A stretch of 64,000 nucleotides of DNA from Deferribacteraceae bacterium V6Fe1 (lineage in GTDB: Bacteria > Chrysiogenota > Deferribacteres > Deferribacterales > Deferrivibrionaceae). Shown piece after piece: positions 36,295 through 45,678 of this stretch. The stretch's first letter is position 1, and each line of letters starts with the position of its first letter. Both the position numbers and the translations under genes were made by a program. The notes below the pieces were generated by a model, which saw nothing but the letters and a program-made list of their open reading frames with translations, did no database searches and was not told the DNA's origin. The stretch spans positions 1,190,001 through 1,254,000 of the forward strand of contig CP063375.1 in NCBI GenBank assembly GCA_022813675.1, given 5' to 3'.

Positions 36295-38788
36295 AAATTT
36301 TAGACTTATATTCATATTTGCTTTGAGAAATTTGAAAGAGGAGAAGCTATTTAGTCTAATTTCGATATTTGGAGTAGCTCTTGGCGTGGGACTATTTTTA
36401 TCTATCTTAAATTCTACACAAAGTGCAATAAAAAGTATGTCAAATGATATAGAAAAATTAAGTCCGATAGCAAATTATGAGATTAATGATAAATTTGGAA
36501 AACCGTTTGACGAAAGGATAATTAAAATTTTAAATGATAGGCAGATAAGAAATTATCCGGTCATTAAGGTAAATGGACAGTCTGAAAAAGATAAATTGGT
36601 TATCCCTATATTTGGGATAGATTCCTTAAAAGTAATTAAAAACATCGATGTTGATTTAGCAAATTCAAATTTAGACCTACAGAATTTTTTTCAAAATCAA
36701 GATGCAGTATTTATAACTGATGATATTGCTAAAAGACTAAAAGCAAAAATAGGTGATGGACTTTACTTAACTGCTGGCGGTATAAAAAAATTTTATGTTG
36801 CAGGGATTTTAAATTCCGACCAAGTCCCGTCAGGCCTTTATCAGGATATTGGAAATTTTCAAGAAAAGTTTAATTTTTTGGGCAAAGTGTCAAGGATAGA
36901 TGTAAACTTAACAGATAAACAAGTTGATGAAATTAAACCATTGTTGCCGGAAAATCTGCTTTTGCAAAAGAAATCTGTCCTTATAAAAAACCAGGGTGAA
37001 ATCTTAAAGTCTTTCAAGATGAATCTCTATTTTATAAGTTTTATCGCTTTCTTAGTGGGCTTTTTTATGCTCTTTAATACTATATTTATCACAGTAGTCA
37101 AAAAAAGGGAGCAAATTGGCACTTTGAGGGCGTTAGGAAGTTCAAAATCTCAGATTTTATTTCTATTTATCTTTCAATCATTTCTTCTTGGCGCTTTAGG
37201 CTCAATTTTGGGGCTATTATTGGGACAGATTTTGAGTATTTATTCCTCTGCAGTAGTCGAAGATACAATAAGCACTATTTTTAAACCTGTGTATATAAAA
37301 AGTATTTTTGTTTTTAATTCATATTCTTTTCACGCAGTTTTTTTAGGTATTTGTATATCTTTGCTATCTTCTATTTTTCCTGCAATTGAAGCAAGTAAGG
37401 TAAATCCTGTGGAAACTGTAAGGCGGGGGACTTTTGAGCTCAAATTTAAAAAATATTATTTGATTTGGTTTTTTGTTGGGCTTTTTTTTACAATACTTGG
37501 GGTAATGCTCAGTTTCCTTGATTATTATTATAATTTTACGGAGTACCCATATCTTTCTTATGTAGGAGTTTTTTTAATATTGATTGGCTTTTGTGCTGCT
37601 GCCTTTTTGTATCTTGAGAGGCTTATCCTTATTGTGGAAAAAATAATGAAAAAAATTTTTAAGACGGCTGGCTTCATATCTTTTGCAGATATTTTCAGCA
37701 GTTCATACAGGTTTGCCATCGCTTTAATAAGCGTAGCCATTTCAACGGCGCTTATAATTAGCATGGTAACACTTATCGACTCCTTTAAAATTTCTCTTAC
37801 AAAATGGATAGATAATAACTTGCGGGCGGATATTTTTATAAAATCTGCAAGTTGCTCATCTAATTTCTGTTTTGAACCCCTTGATGGCAATATCTTGGAG
37901 AAAATCAAATCTATAGACGGTGTTGAAGCCGTCAGCACTTTTAGGGCTATGCCTGGCAAGTTTCAAGGCAGGGATATAATTCTTGGTTTTGGTGAGGAAA
38001 AAGTTGTTAAAAAGTATCATAATGGCATTGATAATTTTAAAGTGACCAAAAGTGTGGCTGTTTCAGAGTTTTTTAAAATAAGATATGGTTTCAAAGAAGG
38101 GGATTTAATCGAAATTGATACACCGAAAGGTAAGGAAGAATTTAAAATAAGGGAAATATTTACAAGTTATTCGACAGTAAATGGTTTTATGATTTTTGAT
38201 AACTCTTTTCAGAAAAATTATTGGGATGAATTTAAATTTACACAAGTTAGTATTTATCTTAAAAAAGGGGCCGATGCAGATAAAATTATTTATAATCTTG
38301 AAAGTCTTATTAATAATGAAGGCTCACTTGATATTTTTGACAACGATATAATTAGAAAAAAGGTTATCAAAATCTTTGATAAAAGCTTTGCAATCACCTA
38401 TGCGATTCAGGGGGTAGCGCTTATCGTATCTCTGTTGGGTGTGGGGAATATGCTTTATGCTGTTGCTCTTGAGAGGAGAAAGGAGATTAGTATCTTAAAA
38501 TATTTGGGAGCAAACAATAGGCTTTTATCCAAAATCTACACATTATCTGCAGGGATAATAGGTCTTTTCGGAGCACTATATGGTGTCCTGCTGGGTGGTA
38601 TTTTAAGTGTCATTATCATCAAAGTGGTAAATACAAAGTCTTTTGGCTGGTCAATAGAATATCATGTCAATTATCTGAAGACATCTTTGTTACTTTTAGT
38701 CCTTGTTTTGTTTGTTATTTTTGCGGGATTATTGCCAATTAAAACTATCAAACAGCTTGACCCCAAAAAATTTGCTAGCTTTGAATAA
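36287..38788 (+). CDS. FtsX/MacB-type ABC permease (AttF/G-like)
   Basis: An 833-residue permease containing two FtsX-type units. Unit one has an N-terminal membrane segment (residues about 10-30), a periplasmic MacB-PCD-like domain, then a three-helix FtsX core with KKREQIGTLRALGSSKSQIL. Two linker helices follow. Unit two (from about 470) repeats the plan and ends with RRKEISILKYLGANNRLLSK and a final helix before the stop. Such double permeases work with a LolD-like ATPase, encoded immediately upstream, to extract or move lipids or lipoproteins at the outer leaflet. A partner secreted lipocalin-fold protein is encoded two genes upstream. The start overlaps the ATPase gene by 8 bases and uses a non-ATG codon. 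Confidence 0.87.
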   Translation: MIKNFRLIFIFALRNLKEEKLFSLISIFGVALGVGLFLSILNSTQSAIKSMSNDIEKLSPIANYEINDKFGKPFDERIIKILNDRQIRNYPVIKVNGQSEKDKLVIPIFGIDSLKVIKNIDVDLANSNLDLQNFFQNQDAVFITDDIAKRLKAKIGDGLYLTAGGIKKFYVAGILNSDQVPSGLYQDIGNFQEKFNFLGKVSRIDVNLTDKQVDEIKPLLPENLLLQKKSVLIKNQGEILKSFKMNLYFISFIAFLVGFFMLFNTIFITVVKKREQIGTLRALGSSKSQILFLFIFQSFLLGALGSILGLLLGQILSIYSSAVVEDTISTIFKPVYIKSIFVFNSYSFHAVFLGICISLLSSIFPAIEASKVNPVETVRRGTFELKFKKYYLIWFFVGLFFTILGVMLSFLDYYYNFTEYPYLSYVGVFLILIGFCAAAFLYLERLILIVEKIMKKIFKTAGFISFADIFSSSYRFAIALISVAISTALIISMVTLIDSFKISLTKWIDNNLRADIFIKSASCSSNFCFEPLDGNILEKIKSIDGVEAVSTFRAMPGKFQGRDIILGFGEEKVVKKYHNGIDNFKVTKSVAVSEFFKIRYGFKEGDLIEIDTPKGKEEFKIREIFTSYSTVNGFMIFDNSFQKNYWDEFKFTQVSIYLKKGADADKIIYNLESLINNEGSLDIFDNDIIRKKVIKIFDKSFAITYAIQGVALIVSLLGVGNMLYAVALERRKEISILKYLGANNRLLSKIYTLSAGIIGLFGALYGVLLGGILSVIIIKVVNTKSFGWSIEYHVNYLKTSLLLLVLVLFVIFAGLLPIKTIKQLDPKKFASFE

Positions 38789-38827
38789 TTTTCTGGGTAG
38801 ATAAAAAATATTGTGCTATAATTTAAA

Positions 38828-41200
38828 ATGGAAGGGTTACTTAAGCTTTTCGAATTAGCAGATTTGCTTTCTGATGCCGTGTTTATTCATGACTTCAATA
38901 ATTTTATCTATGTTAATAATGCTGCTTGTGAGTATTTGGGGTATGCAAAAGATGAAATTATCGGTCAACCGATATCCAAAATTGTGTATAGTGATAATCT
39001 GGAATTTCTCGAAAATATAATAAAAAAAATCAAAGAAGAAAAACAGTTAAAATTTCTATCAAAACATTTATCAAAATTTGGTGAATTAATTGATGTTGAA
39101 GTAAGTGTAAGGTCGGTTGACGTTGATAACAAAAGTTATGCTATTAGTCTTGTAAGAGACATTAGAAATAGAATAAAACGTGAGCAGACAAGCTCTTTGA
39201 GGTTAAATCTATTTGATTACGCAAAATACCATACAATAAACGATATTATAACCTTTGCACTTGATGAGATTGAAAAAATATTGCGTAGCAAAATATCCTT
39301 TCTACATTTTGTTGAACCTGACCAAACAGTTATATCTTTACAAGCTTGGTCCACTGCGACCAAAGAAAAATATTGTAAGGCTTTGCCTGAAAACTATCAT
39401 TATCGAGTTGATAAAGCGGGAATTTGGGCTGATTGTGTTCGTTATAAAAAATCTATCATTCACAATGATTATAAAAGTATTGAAAATAAAAGAGGGCTTC
39501 CGGCCTGGCATGTTGAAATAGTTAGAGAGCTTGTAAGTCCCGTTATGAGAGGGGACAAGGTTGTTGCAATTGTAGGCGTTGGCAATAAGCCTTTTGGCTA
39601 TACTGACTCTGATGTTAGGACTTTGGAGTATCTTGCAGATATTGTTTGGGAGATTGTAGAAAAGAAAAGGCTCGAAGAAAGATTGCAAATTTTTAATGAG
39701 GTAATTGAGCAAAATGTGGCAGGTGTTGTAATAGCAGATATTAACGGGGATATAGAATATGTAAATCCCACTTATTGCAGAATGACAGGATATGAAAAAG
39801 AGGAATTAATAGGTAGTAATCCCCGAATAGTAAAGTCGGGGATACAAGATAAGAAATTTTATGAAAATATGTGGAATACATTACTTTCTGGTAAAAGCTT
39901 TACCGCCGAGATTGTCAATAAAAGAAAAAATGGTGAGCTCTATTCTGAAAACACCGTACTGACTCCTATTGTAAATGAAAAAGGTAATATATATAAAATA
40001 GTTGCCGTAAAAGAAGATATTACTGAAAAGAAAAAGTTGCAAGAGCAGCTTGAACAAACTCAAAAGCTTGAAGCGATTGGGCAATTGGCTGGAGGGATTG
40101 CTCACGACTTTAATAATATCTTATCTGCGATAATGGGATATGTAGAGCTTGCAAGGTTGCAGCTTAATAATATACAAGCTTTACCTGCTTATCTTGATAA
40201 CATTATGGCTGCTGCTGACAGAGCTGCTGGCCTTACCGAGAAGCTGTTAATTTTTGCACGAAAAAAACCTGTAGTCGTTGAAAATATAAATATGGCAGAT
40301 GTGGTTTATTCTTTTGAAAGTATGTTAAAAAGACTTATTGGTGAAGAGATAGAAATTATTATCAGTGCAGGAGAAAATATTTCTTATATAAAAGGTAACA
40401 AAGGACAGATTGAGCAAATTTTGCTTAATTTATGTATTAATGCAAAAGATGCCATAAATGGAATAGGGAAAATTATTATCAATGTAGAAAATGTATTTAT
40501 AGATGAACAATATTGTAAAACACACTCAGGTTTTACTCCGGGAAATTTTGTATGTTTGTCAGTTACGGATAATGGCTGCGGGATTGATAAGGCATTAATA
40601 AAAAATATATTTGAACCATTTTTTACTACCAAAGAGGTTGGGAAAGGGACAGGGCTTGGGCTGTCAACTGTTTATGGTATTGTAAAACAGCATAACGGCT
40701 TTATTAATGTTTATAGTGAGTTAGGAGTGGGCACGACATTTAGAATATATTTTCCGGCTATTGAGAAAGAGGGGGAAGAAAATAAACAAAAACACACAGA
40801 GAAATTTGTTTTTGATATGAAAGCTGAAAAAGCTGCAAATATACTCCTTGTGGAAGACGATGAGATTTTAAATGAAGCATTTACGGATACTTTGAATAAA
40901 ATAGGTTATAATGTTTTTCCAGCAACAACCCCTGAAGATGCTCTTAATATTGTAAGGGAGAATGGTAAAAATATCGACTTGATAATTACTGATGTGATAA
41001 TGCCTGGTATGAGCGGGAGAGCACTTGTAGATGCTATCAGGGATTATTTACCTGATATAAAAATTATTTTTATGTCGGGCTATAATGAAGAACTTGTTAG
41101 CGAAAGAGGGATTTTTATTGAAGAAGTAAAATTTTTGCAAAAGCCTTTTACTTTAAATCAATTGGCTTCGATTATTTCTGAAACATTATCAGATAATTAG
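38828..41200 (+). CDS. hybrid sensor histidine kinase, PAS-GAF-PAS plus receiver
   Basis: A 790-residue soluble hybrid kinase. PAS1 is at about 5-115, and a GAF-like domain at about 130-285 (ISFLHFVEPDQTVISLQAWS ... VGNKPFGYTDSDVRTLEYLA). PAS2 is at about 290-405, with CRMTGYEKEELIGSNPRIVK typical of a haem- or flavin-type PAS. The kinase core has GQLAGGIAHDFNNI with His426, and HATPase motifs CINAKDAINGIG, DNGCGID and GTGLGLSTVYGI. The receiver has ILLVEDDE and Asp722 ([10 protein letters not shown]). It resembles the kinase at 26677 in its C-terminal half. No partner regulator is adjacent; the ligand is unknown. Confidence 0.92.
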   Translation: MEGLLKLFELADLLSDAVFIHDFNNFIYVNNAACEYLGYAKDEIIGQPISKIVYSDNLEFLENIIKKIKEEKQLKFLSKHLSKFGELIDVEVSVRSVDVDNKSYAISLVRDIRNRIKREQTSSLRLNLFDYAKYHTINDIITFALDEIEKILRSKISFLHFVEPDQTVISLQAWSTATKEKYCKALPENYHYRVDKAGIWADCVRYKKSIIHNDYKSIENKRGLPAWHVEIVRELVSPVMRGDKVVAIVGVGNKPFGYTDSDVRTLEYLADIVWEIVEKKRLEERLQIFNEVIEQNVAGVVIADINGDIEYVNPTYCRMTGYEKEELIGSNPRIVKSGIQDKKFYENMWNTLLSGKSFTAEIVNKRKNGELYSENTVLTPIVNEKGNIYKIVAVKEDITEKKKLQEQLEQTQKLEAIGQLAGGIAHDFNNILSAIMGYVELARLQLNNIQALPAYLDNIMAAADRAAGLTEKLLIFARKKPVVVENINMADVVYSFESMLKRLIGEEIEIIISAGENISYIKGNKGQIEQILLNLCINAKDAINGIGKIIINVENVFIDEQYCKTHSGFTPGNFVCLSVTDNGCGIDKALIKNIFEPFFTTKEVGKGTGLGLSTVYGIVKQHNGFINVYSELGVGTTFRIYFPAIEKEGEENKQKHTEKFVFDMKAEKAANILLVEDDEILNEAFTDTLNKIGYNVFPATTPEDALNIVRENGKNIDLIITDVIMPGMSGRALVDAIRDYLPDIKIIFMSGYNEELVSERGIFIEEVKFLQKPFTLNQLASIISETLSDN

Positions 41201-41248
41201 CGAGAAACGAATTTTTTCATTTTTCAAACAAAAAAAATAAAAAAAAGC

Positions 41249-41277
41249 TTGACATAGAAAAGATATTTTATTAATAT
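41249..41277 (+). promoter_or_regulatory. strong sigma70 promoter of the tRNA-tuf operon
   Basis: TTGACA (41249-41254), 17-base spacer, TAATAT (41272-41277), preceded by A-rich sequence like an UP element. A small hairpin (GCCTC-AAGTA-GAGGC, 41286-41300) follows before the first tRNA. The same -35 and -10 hexamers and spacing occur at the rpsL promoter. Confidence 0.75.
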
Positions 41278-41306
41278 CCACATCCGCCTCAAGTAGAGGC
41301 ATTTAG

Positions 41307-41379
41307 GCTGGCGTAGCTCAATCGGTAGAGCAGCTGACTTGTAATCAGCAGGTTGGGGGTTCAATTCCCTTCGCCAGCT
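41307..41379 (+). tRNA. tRNA-Thr (anticodon TGT)
   Basis: 73 bases; acceptor GCTGGCG pairs with CGCCAGC, discriminator T. The anticodon loop CTTGTAA sits in the CTGA/TCAG stem. CCA is not encoded. First of four tRNAs in the order and anticodons of E. coli thrU-tyrU-glyT-thrT-tufB. Confidence 0.96.
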
Positions 41380-41390
41380 TTAATTTTTTT

Positions 41391-41473
41391 GGGGAGATGC
41401 CCGAGCGGCCAAAGGGAGCAGACTGTAAATCTGCCGGCGATTGCCTTCGGAGGTTCGAATCCTCCTCTCCCCA
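41391..41473 (+). tRNA. tRNA-Tyr (anticodon GTA)
   Basis: 83 bases, class II with a variable arm (CCGGCGATTGCCTTCGG region). Acceptor GGGGAGA pairs with TCTCCCC, discriminator A; the anticodon loop is CTGTAAA. CCA is not encoded. Confidence 0.96.
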
Positions 41474-41478
41474 TTTTT

Positions 41479-41552
41479 GCGGGTGTAGCTCAGTTGGCTA
41501 GAGCATCAGCCTTCCAAGCTGAGGGTCACGGGTTCAAGTCCCGTTACCCGCT
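41479..41552 (+). tRNA. tRNA-Gly (anticodon TCC)
   Basis: 74 bases; acceptor GCGGGTG pairs with TACCCGC with one G-T pair, discriminator T. The anticodon loop is CTTCCAA. CCA is not encoded. Confidence 0.96.
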
Positions 41553-41624
41553 TAATTTTTTATATGGAATCAAAAAAAGGACGGAGAGACAGGCAGTCTT
41601 CGTCTGCTTTTTTGTATATAAAAC

Positions 41625-41698
<74 letters not shown>

Positions 41699-41722
41699 TA
41701 AATCAAAGTCGGAGGGAGAACT

Positions 41723-42913
41723 ATGGCAAAGCAGAAGTTCGAAAGGAAGAAACCTCACGTTAATGTAGGGACGATAGGTCACGTTGACCATGGTAAGACT
41801 ACATTGACAGCAGCTATTACCTCAGTTTTGGCACATAAGGGTTTGGCTGAGTTTGTAGATTATGGTAATATTGACAAGGCTCCTGAGGAGCGTGAGAGAG
41901 GTATTACTATTGCTACAGCGCATGTTGAGTATGAGAGTGAGAAGCGTCACTATGCACACGTAGACTGTCCTGGTCACGCTGACTATGTAAAGAACATGAT
42001 TACAGGTGCAGCGCAGATGGACGGAGCTATATTGGTAGTAAGTGCAGCAGATGGTCCTATGCCACAGACAAGAGAGCATATACTTTTGGCACGTCAGGTA
42101 GGAGTTCCTTATATTGTAGTATTTATGAACAAGGTAGATATGGTGGATGATGAGGAGCTTTTAGAGCTTGTCGAGCTTGAGATTAGGGACTTATTGAGTA
42201 CATATGAGTTTCCTGGAGATGATATACCAATTATCAAAGGTAGTGCATTGAAGGCGTTGGAGAATCCAACAGATGAGAAGTGGGCTGGAGCGATTCTTGA
42301 GCTTGTTCAGGCATTGGATGATTATGTGCCTGAGCCGCAAAGAGATATTGATAAGCCTTTCTTGATGCCTATAGAGGATGTTTTCAGTATATCAGGTAGA
42401 GGAACAGTTGTAACAGGTAGAGTTGAGAAGGGTGTAGTTAAGGTTGGAGATGAAGTAGAGATAGTAGGTATTAAAGAGACTCAGAAGACGGTAGTAACTG
42501 GTGTAGAGATGTTCCGTAAGATACTTGATGAAGGTGTAGCAGGGGATAATGTTGGTGTACTTCTTAGAGGAATTAAGAAGGATGAGGTAGAGCGTGGTCA
42601 GGTATTGGCTAAGCCTGGTAGCATTACACCACATAGAAGATTTAAGTGTGAGGCATATATATTGACTAAGGAAGAAGGTGGTCGTCATACGCCATTTTTC
42701 AGTGGATACAGACCACAGTTTTACTTCAGGACGACAGATGTAACTGGAGTAGTTACATTGCCTGAGGGAGTAGAGATGGTAATGCCTGGAGATAATATAA
42801 GCTGTGAAGTTAATTTGATACAGCCGATAGCAATGGATCAGGGATTACGCTTTGCGATTCGTGAAGGTGGTAGAACAGTTGGTGCTGGCGTAGTTACTGA
42901 AATAATAGAATAG
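41723..42913 (+). CDS. tuf: elongation factor Tu, copy 1
   Basis: Delivers aminoacyl-tRNA to the ribosome as a GTP complex; 396 residues. G1 is GHVDHGKTT, switch I contains [13 protein letters not shown]3 is DCPGHADY, G4 is NKVDM; domains 2 and 3 follow. The protein is identical to the copy at 57271. The two genes appear to differ at one silent base (GGT here at 42678-42680, GGC there). Identity stops at the start and stop codons, and flanking sequences are unrelated. A Shine-Dalgarno GGAGGGAG precedes the ATG. This copy sits in the tRNA-tuf-secE-nusG context of E. coli tufB. Confidence 0.98.
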   Translation: MAKQKFERKKPHVNVGTIGHVDHGKTTLTAAITSVLAHKGLAEFVDYGNIDKAPEERERGITIATAHVEYESEKRHYAHVDCPGHADYVKNMITGAAQMDGAILVVSAADGPMPQTREHILLARQVGVPYIVVFMNKVDMVDDEELLELVELEIRDLLSTYEFPGDDIPIIKGSALKALENPTDEKWAGAILELVQALDDYVPEPQRDIDKPFLMPIEDVFSISGRGTVVTGRVEKGVVKVGDEVEIVGIKETQKTVVTGVEMFRKILDEGVAGDNVGVLLRGIKKDEVERGQVLAKPGSITPHRRFKCEAYILTKEEGGRHTPFFSGYRPQFYFRTTDVTGVVTLPEGVEMVMPGDNISCEVNLIQPIAMDQGLRFAIREGGRTVGAGVVTEIIE

Positions 42914-42922
42914 GTGTCTTAA

Positions 42923-43072
42923 ATGAGAGATATAGTAATTTTAGCTTGTGGCGAGTGTAAAAATAGAAATTACACTACAACAAAAAATAAAAAGACTACA
43001 ACTGGTAAGTTGGAATTTAAAAAGTTTTGCAAACATTGCAGGACACATACTTTGCATAAGGAAACAAAATAA
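42923..43072 (+). CDS. rpmG: 50S ribosomal protein L33
   Basis: A 49-residue protein: [20 protein letters not shown] at the start and [18 protein letters not shown] at the end. Two CxxC pairs (Cys9/Cys12 and Cys36/Cys39) form a zinc ribbon, so this is the zinc-binding form of L33. It lies 9 bases after tuf and 7 bases before tRNA-Trp, the standard tuf-rpmG-trnW-secE order. Confidence 0.95.
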   Translation: MRDIVILACGECKNRNYTTTKNKKTTTGKLEFKKFCKHCRTHTLHKETK

Positions 43073-43079
43073 ATAAAGT

Positions 43080-43155
43080 AGGCCAGTAGCTCAATTGGCA
43101 GAGCACCGGTCTCCAAAACCGGGGGCTGGGGGTTCGAGTCCCTCCTGGCCTGCCA
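43080..43155 (+). tRNA. tRNA-Trp (anticodon CCA)
   Basis: 76 bases including an encoded CCA end, unlike the other tRNAs here. Acceptor AGGCCAG pairs with CTGGCCT, discriminator G, anticodon loop CTCCAAA. It lies between rpmG and secE and must be processed from the mRNA. Confidence 0.95.
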
Positions 43156-43172
43156 TTTTATAGGGGATTAAT

Positions 43173-43355
43173 GTGGCAAATGTCGGCACTTTTTTAAAAG
43201 AAGTTAAAGAAGAGCTTCAGAAGGTAACATGGGCTGGTAAGGAAGAGACAATTGGTACGACTGTGGTTGTCCTTGTTCTCGTTATTCTGATATCTGTTTT
43301 TATAGGTATTGTCGATATCGGGCTCTCTAAAATTATACAGTTTATCGTAGGTTAA
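43173..43355 (+). CDS. secE: preprotein translocase subunit SecE
   Basis: A 60-residue single-span SecE of the short type. An amphipathic N-terminal helix (VGTFLKEVKEELQKVTWAGK with the conserved KVTWP-like motif) is followed by a membrane segment, TTVVVLVLVILISVFIGIVD. It stabilises SecY in the Sec channel. GTG start at 43173 with AGGGGAT upstream; the nearby ATG at 43171 is in another frame. Confidence 0.95.
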   Translation: MANVGTFLKEVKEELQKVTWAGKEETIGTTVVVLVLVILISVFIGIVDIGLSKIIQFIVG

Positions 43356-43361
43356 TAAAAG

Positions 43362-43886
43362 ATGTCGAAGAATTGGTATGTAGTTCACACTTACTCAGGT
43401 TTTGAAAAAAGGGTAAAACAACTCTTAGAGGAGCGTATTAAGAATGAGCATCTTGAAGAACAGATAGATGATATTCTTATACCAACCGAGGATGTTGTTG
43501 AGCTCAAGAAAGGGAAGAAAAAGATTAGTAAAAAGAAAACTTTCCCTGGTTATATTCTTGTGCATATGGAGATGAACACTACAAATTGGCATAAGGTTAA
43601 GTCTATTCCTAAGGTTACCGGTTTTGTGGGTGGAATAAATCCTGTCCCTATTCCTGAGGAAGATGTTAAGGCAATGATTGACCTTGCAAAATCCCAGGCA
43701 CCAAGAATGGCTTCGAAATATATGAAAGGGGATACTGTTGAGGTAATAGATGGACCTTTCAGCGGTTTTAATGGTGTTGTGGATGAGGTTAATCCTGAGA
43801 AAGAAAAGGTTAGAGTTATAGTCAGTATATTCGGGAGACAGACTCCTATTGAGCTTGACTATCTACAGATTAAAAGAGTTGGATAG
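43362..43886 (+). CDS. nusG: transcription termination/antitermination factor NusG
   Basis: A 174-residue NusG. The NGN domain (about 1-115) starts KNWYVVHTYSGFEKRVKQLL and has FPGYILVHMEM and TGFVGG. The C-terminal KOW domain has GDTVEVIDGPFSGFNGVVDE. It binds the RNA polymerase clamp and couples to Rho or ribosomal S10. It lies 6 bases after secE. Confidence 0.97.
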   Translation: MSKNWYVVHTYSGFEKRVKQLLEERIKNEHLEEQIDDILIPTEDVVELKKGKKKISKKKTFPGYILVHMEMNTTNWHKVKSIPKVTGFVGGINPVPIPEEDVKAMIDLAKSQAPRMASKYMKGDTVEVIDGPFSGFNGVVDEVNPEKEKVRVIVSIFGRQTPIELDYLQIKRVG

Positions 43887-43903
43887 ATTTTGGAGGAAAA
43901 TAA

Positions 43904-44329
43904 ATGGCTAAGAAGGTAATGGGTCAAATAAAATTACAAATTCCTGCAGGTAAGGCAAATCCTGCACCTCCTGTTGGTCCTGCATTGGGTCAAAGAGGGG
44001 TTAATATTATGGAATTTTGTAAGCAGTTTAATGCTGCAACACAAAACATGGGTGATATGGTTATCCCTGTTATTATTACAGTTTTTGAAGATAGATCTTT
44101 TACATTTATAACAAAAACTCCGCCGGTTACTAACCTTATTAAAAAGGAGCTTAGTATTCAGAGCGGTTCAAGTAATCCTAACAAACAAAAAGTTGGGAAA
44201 TTGACTAAAGAGCAACTTAAGAAGATTGCAGAGATTAAGTTGCCTGACTTAAATACTAAAGACATTGAACAGGCTATGAAAATAGTAGCCGGCTCTGCCC
44301 GCAGTATGGGCATAGAAGTAGAAATGTAA
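43904..44329 (+). CDS. rplK: 50S ribosomal protein L11
   Basis: 141 residues. The proline-rich N-terminal segment [20 protein letters not shown] and the C-terminal RNA-binding part ([12 protein letters not shown]) are canonical. It forms the GTPase-associated stalk base with 23S rRNA. GGAGG precedes the ATG. Confidence 0.98.
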   Translation: MAKKVMGQIKLQIPAGKANPAPPVGPALGQRGVNIMEFCKQFNAATQNMGDMVIPVIITVFEDRSFTFITKTPPVTNLIKKELSIQSGSSNPNKQKVGKLTKEQLKKIAEIKLPDLNTKDIEQAMKIVAGSARSMGIEVEM

Positions 44330-44343
44330 ATGAGAGGGTAAAG

Positions 44344-45045
44344 ATGCCAAGAAGAGGTAAGAAATATAAAGAGGCCATTGCTAAAATTGACAGGCTCAAG
44401 CTCTATGATCTTGAAGAAGCAATAGAGATGGCAAAAAATACAGCTTTCGCAAAATTTGATGAAACTGTGGATGCAGCAATAAAGCTTGGAGTGGATCCAA
44501 GACATGCTGACCAAATGGTTAGGGGTTCGGTAACCCTACCGCATGGTACAGGAAAGCAGGTAAAGGTATTGGTTTTTGCAAAAGGTGAGAAGGCAAAAGA
44601 AGCTCAAGAGGCAGGAGCTGATTATGTCGGTGACAGTGATCTTGTTAGCAAGATCCAAGGTGGTTGGTTTGACTTTGACAAGGTAGTTGCAACGCCAGAT
44701 ATGATGGCGGAAGTTGGTAAGTTGGGAAAAGTTTTAGGACCAAGAGGTCTTATGCCTAACCCAAAAGTAGGTACAGTTACGAATGATATTAAAAAAGTTG
44801 TTACTGATTTGAAGGCAGGTATGATTCAGTACAGAGTTGACAAGGCTGGTATAGTTCATGCACCTGTTGGAAAGAAAAGTTTTGAAACAAAAAAGCTTGT
44901 TGAAAACTTTATGGTTTTGCTTGAGTCGCTGGTCAAGGCAAAACCTGCTTCAGCTAAAGGGCAGTATGTAAGAAGTATAACAATTTCCACTACAATGGGC
45001 CCTGGTGTTAAAGTAGACCAGCAAAAAGCTGTAGCACTTATCTAA
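44344..45045 (+). CDS. rplA: 50S ribosomal protein L1
   Basis: 233 residues. Canonical motifs are [39 protein letters not shown] and the C-terminal [16 protein letters not shown]1 forms the mobile L1 stalk and represses the L11 operon in other bacteria. It follows rplK by 14 bases. Confidence 0.98.
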   Translation: MPRRGKKYKEAIAKIDRLKLYDLEEAIEMAKNTAFAKFDETVDAAIKLGVDPRHADQMVRGSVTLPHGTGKQVKVLVFAKGEKAKEAQEAGADYVGDSDLVSKIQGGWFDFDKVVATPDMMAEVGKLGKVLGPRGLMPNPKVGTVTNDIKKVVTDLKAGMIQYRVDKAGIVHAPVGKKSFETKKLVENFMVLLESLVKAKPASAKGQYVRSITISTTMGPGVKVDQQKAVALI

Positions 45046-45052
45046 AAAGGAC

Positions 45053-45130
45053 TAAACTCTGGTTGGAGAAGCAGGTGCTGTTAAGCGTAAATCCTGTGGA
45101 AACCGGTTTTGATATATAAGCCGGAGTTTA
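45053..45130 (+). promoter_or_regulatory. L10 leader, autoregulatory RNA element
   Basis: Between rplA and rplJ, TAAACTCTGG (45053-45062) pairs with CCGGAGTTTA (45121-45130) over 10 positions, with one G-U. This closes a domain containing GCAGGTGCTGTTAAGCGTAA and CCTGTGGAAACCGG. The domain ends directly at the AAGGAGG of rplJ. Position and closing stem fit the L10(L12)4-binding leader that represses rplJL in many bacteria. I could not run a covariance model. Confidence 0.65.
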
Positions 45131-45141
45131 AGGAGGAAAAT

Positions 45142-45663
45142 TTGAAAAAGAGTGACAAGGAAAAACTCGTCCAAGAACTCACTGAGAAAACCTCTGAAAT
45201 GTCAGCCCTGTTTCTTGCTTCGTATAAAGGGATGACATATACAGAGCTTAGTAACGTTCGCAACTCTATCAAGTCCAGCGGCCATGACTTTAGAGTTGTT
45301 AAAAATAGACTATTAAAGCTTGCCCTTAAGAATAACAACATTGAAGGGCTTGATGAATACCTTGTTGAACCAACTGCCTGTGCAATTGTTTTTGGAGATC
45401 CTGCATCTGTTGCGAAGGAATTCAAAAAATATGCAAAAGATTACAAAAATTTCGACATAAAAGCCGGATATTTTGAAGGTACTGCCTTAAGTAAAGAGGA
45501 TGTAATTGCTCTTGCTGATTTGCCTTCAAGAGAGGAGCTTCTTGCGAAGATGCTTGGCTCTATGTCAGCACCTACAAGAAACTTTGTTTCACTTCTTGCA
45601 AACATACCAAGAAGTCTGCTTAATGTACTTAATGCAATTAAAGATAAGAAAGAAAATAATTAA
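45142..45663 (+). CDS. rplJ: 50S ribosomal protein L10
   Basis: 173 residues. Starts LKKSDKEKLVQELTEKTSEM and has the L10 core SNVRNSIKSSGHDFRVVKNR; the C-terminal helix carries the L7/L12 dimers. The start is TTG at 45142, five bases after AAGGAGG. The longer frame from 45109 would include the leader structure and is rejected. Confidence 0.95.
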   Translation: MKKSDKEKLVQELTEKTSEMSALFLASYKGMTYTELSNVRNSIKSSGHDFRVVKNRLLKLALKNNNIEGLDEYLVEPTACAIVFGDPASVAKEFKKYAKDYKNFDIKAGYFEGTALSKEDVIALADLPSREELLAKMLGSMSAPTRNFVSLLANIPRSLLNVLNAIKDKKENN

Positions 45664-45678
45664 TGGAGGATATTTACT

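Noticed and set aside
41822-42079. Antisense frames inside tuf repeated at 57370-57627
   Set aside because: Their conservation only reflects the identity of the two tuf copies.
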